A DNA stretch of 7,623 nucleotides from Chloroflexota bacterium (GTDB lineage: Bacteria; Chloroflexota; Limnocylindria; Limnocylindrales; CSP1-4). Shown here in pieces: positions 6,027-7,623 of this stretch. The notes under the pieces were generated by a model that saw only the letters and a program-made list of their open reading frames with translations, searched no databases and had not been told where the DNA came from. The stretch lies in contig SCTE01000077.1 in NCBI GenBank assembly GCA_004298915.1, positions 1-7,623 of the forward strand. Direction: 5' to 3'. The position numbers and the translations under genes are program-made. Each line of letters begins with the position of its first letter. The first letter of the stretch is position 1.

Positions 6027-6340
6027 CCGCGGGGGTTGCCACAGCCCCCGGGCGCAGGATCCCGACGCGATCGTGCGTCGCCTGTCGGACCGCACGCCCG
6101 AAGCGGGAGCTCCTGCGCGTCGTTCGTACCCCGGGCGGTGGCATCGTCGCCGATGAATCCGGCCGGCTGAGTGGGCGTGGTGCCTACGTCTGCCGGGACC
6201 TGACCTGTATCACCACTGCACTGAATCGAGGCGCCCTGAGCCGGGCCCTCCAGACACCGGTCCCCGAGGAGCTCCGCGATGAGCTCTTCGCGAAGGGGCC
6301 GAGCCCGCAACCCGAAGGAGGAGCCCATGGCCAGGAGTAG
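6011..6340 (+). CDS. ylxR: YlxR-family (DUF448) nucleic-acid-binding protein; start codon unresolved
   Basis: Coordinates give the whole open frame between stops (110 codons); the conserved protein runs from about 6056. Read here it gives RIPTRSCVACRTARPKRELL, then a Val-Val-Arg-Thr strand, GRGAYVCRDLTC, and an Ala-Leu-Ser-Arg-Ala-Leu helix, which is the YlxR pattern from end to end. This includes Cys-x2-Cys (6074-6085) and the second pair at 6191-6208. YlxR typically sits between nusA and infB, as here; family members are small RNA-binding-like proteins with proposed regulatory roles. The oddity is that the frame contains no ATG, GTG or TTG at all. Rare codons ATC (6059) or GTA (6023) are the only near-starts before the first Cys pair. 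A frame change from nusA (this frame is -1 relative to it), a single-base error, or decay at the start are alternatives. The body shows no stop or frameshift. The 3' end overlaps infB by 14 nt. Confidence 0.82.
   Translation, partial: GGGAVAAGVATAPGRRIPTRSCVACRTARPKRELLRVVRTPGGGIVADESGRLSGRGAYVCRDLTCITTALNRGALSRALQTPVPEELRDELFAKGPSPQPEGGAHGQE
6026..6053 (+). promoter_or_regulatory. Strong GC hairpin at the nusA-ylxR junction
   Basis: CGGGGG (6030-6035) pairs with CCCCCG (6045-6050). The stem extends inward by T-G and T-A to a 5-nt loop (GCCAC), and outward past a bulged G6029 by three more pairs (6026-6028 with 6051-6053). That is about 11 pairs starting at the last base of the nusA stop codon. 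No T-run follows, so it is not an intrinsic terminator. Its position just after AGGAGGTG and the stop suggests a translational role. Confidence 0.55.
6315..6321 (+). promoter_or_regulatory. infB ribosome binding site
   Basis: AAGGAGG, within a longer GAAGGAGGAG purine run, 5 nt before ATG 6327. It fixes the infB start inside the 3' end of ylxR. Confidence 0.8.
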
Positions 6341-7623
6341 GAGCGGCACGCGCGGCCGCCGTGGGCCACGCAAGCCACCGCGCCGCGACGGGACGTTCGC
6401 GCCCGGCGGCGTCCAGACGATCGACCCGCGGGAGCGCGGCGCGGTCGAGCTGCCCTCGACCATCACCGTAAAGGAGCTCGCCGAGGTCTTCGGCGTCAAC
6501 CCCGCGGACGTCATCCGCGAGCTCATCAAGAGCGGGATCTTCGCGACCATCAACCAGCTGATCGACCGCGACACGGCATCGCTGGTGGCCTCGGAGCTCG
6601 GGTACGAAGTGGCCGAGACGGTGGCCGCCTCGGCGGGCGACGGCGGCGACGATACCGACGACGGCGCCTCACCCGACGCGACCAAGGAGGAGCTGTTCAC
6701 CGAGGACGACGAATCCAAGCTCATCGTCCGGGCGCCGATCGTGACCGTCATGGGCCACGTCGACCACGGCAAGACGAGCCTGCTCGACGCCATCCGATCC
6801 ACGACGGTGGCGGCCGGCGAGCGCGGCGGGATCACCCAGCACATCGGGGCGAGCGAGGTCACCAAGGACGGTCGACGCGTCGTCTTCCTCGACACGCCGG
6901 GTCACGAGGCCTTCACGGCCATGCGCGCCCGTGGCGCCAAGGTCACCGACATCGCGATCGTCGTGGTCGCGGCGGACGACGGGGTCATGCCCCAGACGCT
7001 CGAGGCCATCAGCCACGCCAAGGCGGCCAAGGTGCCGCTGATCATTGCCCTCAACAAGATGGACAAGCCGGATGCGAACCCGGACCGCGTGAAGACCGAG
7101 CTGACCGAGGCTGGCGTGGTCGTGGAGGAGTACGGTGGGGACACGCCCCTCGTGCCCGTTTCGGCGAAGAGCCGCCTCGGCCTGGACGACCTCGTCGAGA
7201 TGGTCCTGCTCGTCGCGGACCTCCAGGACCTGAAGGCGAACCCGGCCCGCCCGGCCATCGGCACGATCGTCGAGGCGAGGATGGACAAGAGCCGCGGCCC
7301 GGTCGCCACGGCGCTCGTCCAGACCGGCACGCTGCGCGTCGGTGACGTCTTCGTCGTCGGCGAGACCTTCGGGCGCGTCCGTGCGCTCGAGAACGATCGG
7401 GGCAAGCGGATCAAGGAGGCAGGTCCGGCCACGGCAGCCGTCGTCCTGGGGCTGTCCGAGGTCCCCGAAGCCGGGGACATCCTGCGCGCCGTCGCGGACG
7501 AGAAGGTCGCGCGGGCGATGGTTGACAGCCGCAAGGCGGACATCGCTGCCAAGGGCGGGGAGGGGAGCGGCCGGGCGACCCTGGAGGACCTGTACCGGCA
7601 GATCCAGGCCGGCCAGGCCAAGG
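6327..7623 (+). CDS. infB: Translation initiation factor IF-2, N-terminal 432 codons (3' end outside window)
   Basis: GTPase that delivers initiator fMet-tRNA to the 30S subunit and promotes subunit joining. The protein opens with a short basic Arg/Gly/Lys segment (about 1-40). A single IF2_N helical domain follows (about 44-95, STITVKELAEVFGVNPADVI), then an acidic Asp/Glu linker (about 100-130). The G domain shows G1 Gly143-His-Val-Asp-His-Gly-Lys-Thr150, G3 Asp189-Thr-Pro-Gly-His193, G4 Asn243-Lys-Met-Asp246 and G5 Ser279-Ala-Lys281. Domain II begins near residue 305 with a beta-barrel pattern (GTIVEARMDKSRGPVATALV). The tRNA-binding C-terminal domains are beyond the edge. G1 at residue 143 makes the N-terminal region much shorter than in E. 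coli (near residue 400) and nearer the compact Thermus form. The ATG has a strong Shine-Dalgarno and overlaps the ylxR end by 14 nt. Confidence 0.97.
   Translation, partial: MARSRSGTRGRRGPRKPPRRDGTFAPGGVQTIDPRERGAVELPSTITVKELAEVFGVNPADVIRELIKSGIFATINQLIDRDTASLVASELGYEVAETVAASAGDGGDDTDDGASPDATKEELFTEDDESKLIVRAPIVTVMGHVDHGKTSLLDAIRSTTVAAGERGGITQHIGASEVTKDGRRVVFLDTPGHEAFTAMRARGAKVTDIAIVVVAADDGVMPQTLEAISHAKAAKVPLIIALNKMDKPDANPDRVKTELTEAGVVVEEYGGDTPLVPVSAKSRLGLDDLVEMVLLVADLQDLKANPARPAIGTIVEARMDKSRGPVATALVQTGTLRVGDVFVVGETFGRVRALENDRGKRIKEAGPATAAVVLGLSEVPEAGDILRAVADEKVARAMVDSRKADIAAKGGEGSGRATLEDLYRQIQAGQAK

Noticed and set aside
6026..6053. Hairpin after nusA as a transcription terminator
   Set aside because: The stem is strong but followed by GGGCGCAGGATC rather than a T-run, and it would cut ylxR and infB off from nusA.
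3159..6095. A 978-codon open frame on the minus strand across ispG, the leader and nusA
   Set aside because: It is antisense to two unmistakable genes. It reads as Arg/Gly/Leu/Asp repeats with no family motif, as expected from stop-poor GC-rich DNA.
6027..6326. Apparent 300-nt non-coding gap between nusA and infB as an ncRNA or riboswitch
   Set aside because: A frame without standard start codons encodes a complete YlxR protein here, which explains nearly all of the stretch.
5147..6895. A 582-codon minus-strand open frame over nusA, ylxR and infB
   Set aside because: Ser/Arg/Ala-rich shadow of three conserved + strand genes, with no recognisable domain and no independent RBS support.
1..7623. 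Search for tRNA, rRNA, CRISPR repeats, insertion sequences, attachment sites and phage or defence genes
   Set aside because: Nothing supporting any of these was seen; the window is occupied by conserved housekeeping genes on one strand.

Overview
The window is a dense, high-GC bacterial housekeeping segment. Every supported gene lies on the + strand, and no mobile element, CRISPR array, tRNA or rRNA was seen. Very high G+C (by eye about 70%), C/G-ending codons, an MEP isoprenoid pathway and a bacterial NusA/IF-2 locus point to a free-living GC-rich bacterium. A deep-branching Chloroflexota-like or Actinobacteria-like lineage is my best guess, but no single marker here settles the phylum.

Layout: (1) 1-4490 is a tightly packed membrane and isoprenoid operon. 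It holds the last 22 codons of undecaprenyl diphosphate synthase (uppS), then cdsA, dxr, rseP and ispG, with gaps of 7 and 9 nt and then 4-nt stop/start overlaps. Dxr and IspG catalyse the second and sixth of the seven MEP-pathway enzyme steps, which supply the isoprenyl diphosphates that UppS elongates. CdsA makes CDP-diacylglycerol for phospholipids, and RseP is a site-2 intramembrane protease. (2) 4491-4631 is the only sizeable non-coding gap. It contains a good sigma-70-type promoter followed by an intrinsic terminator (GC hairpin plus T-run) and then the nusA Shine-Dalgarno. It therefore looks like an attenuated leader in front of the gene for a termination factor. (3) 4632-7623 is a transcription/translation block: nusA, a YlxR-family gene, and the first 432 codons of infB (IF-2). 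The rimP gene that commonly precedes nusA is absent; ispG occupies that position.

The most notable points are at the edges of nusA. Upstream, the terminator sits between the promoter and the gene, with alternative base pairings that could open it or mask the ribosome binding site. Downstream, a clear YlxR protein is encoded at about 6056-6340, but its reading frame contains no ATG, GTG or TTG. It is preceded by a perfect Shine-Dalgarno inside the nusA 3' end and by a strong hairpin starting at the nusA stop codon. That means an unusual start, recoding from nusA, or a base error. IspG is of the long subtype best known from Alphaproteobacteria. The rest looks like ordinary core metabolism, and I see no evidence for a novel multi-gene system.
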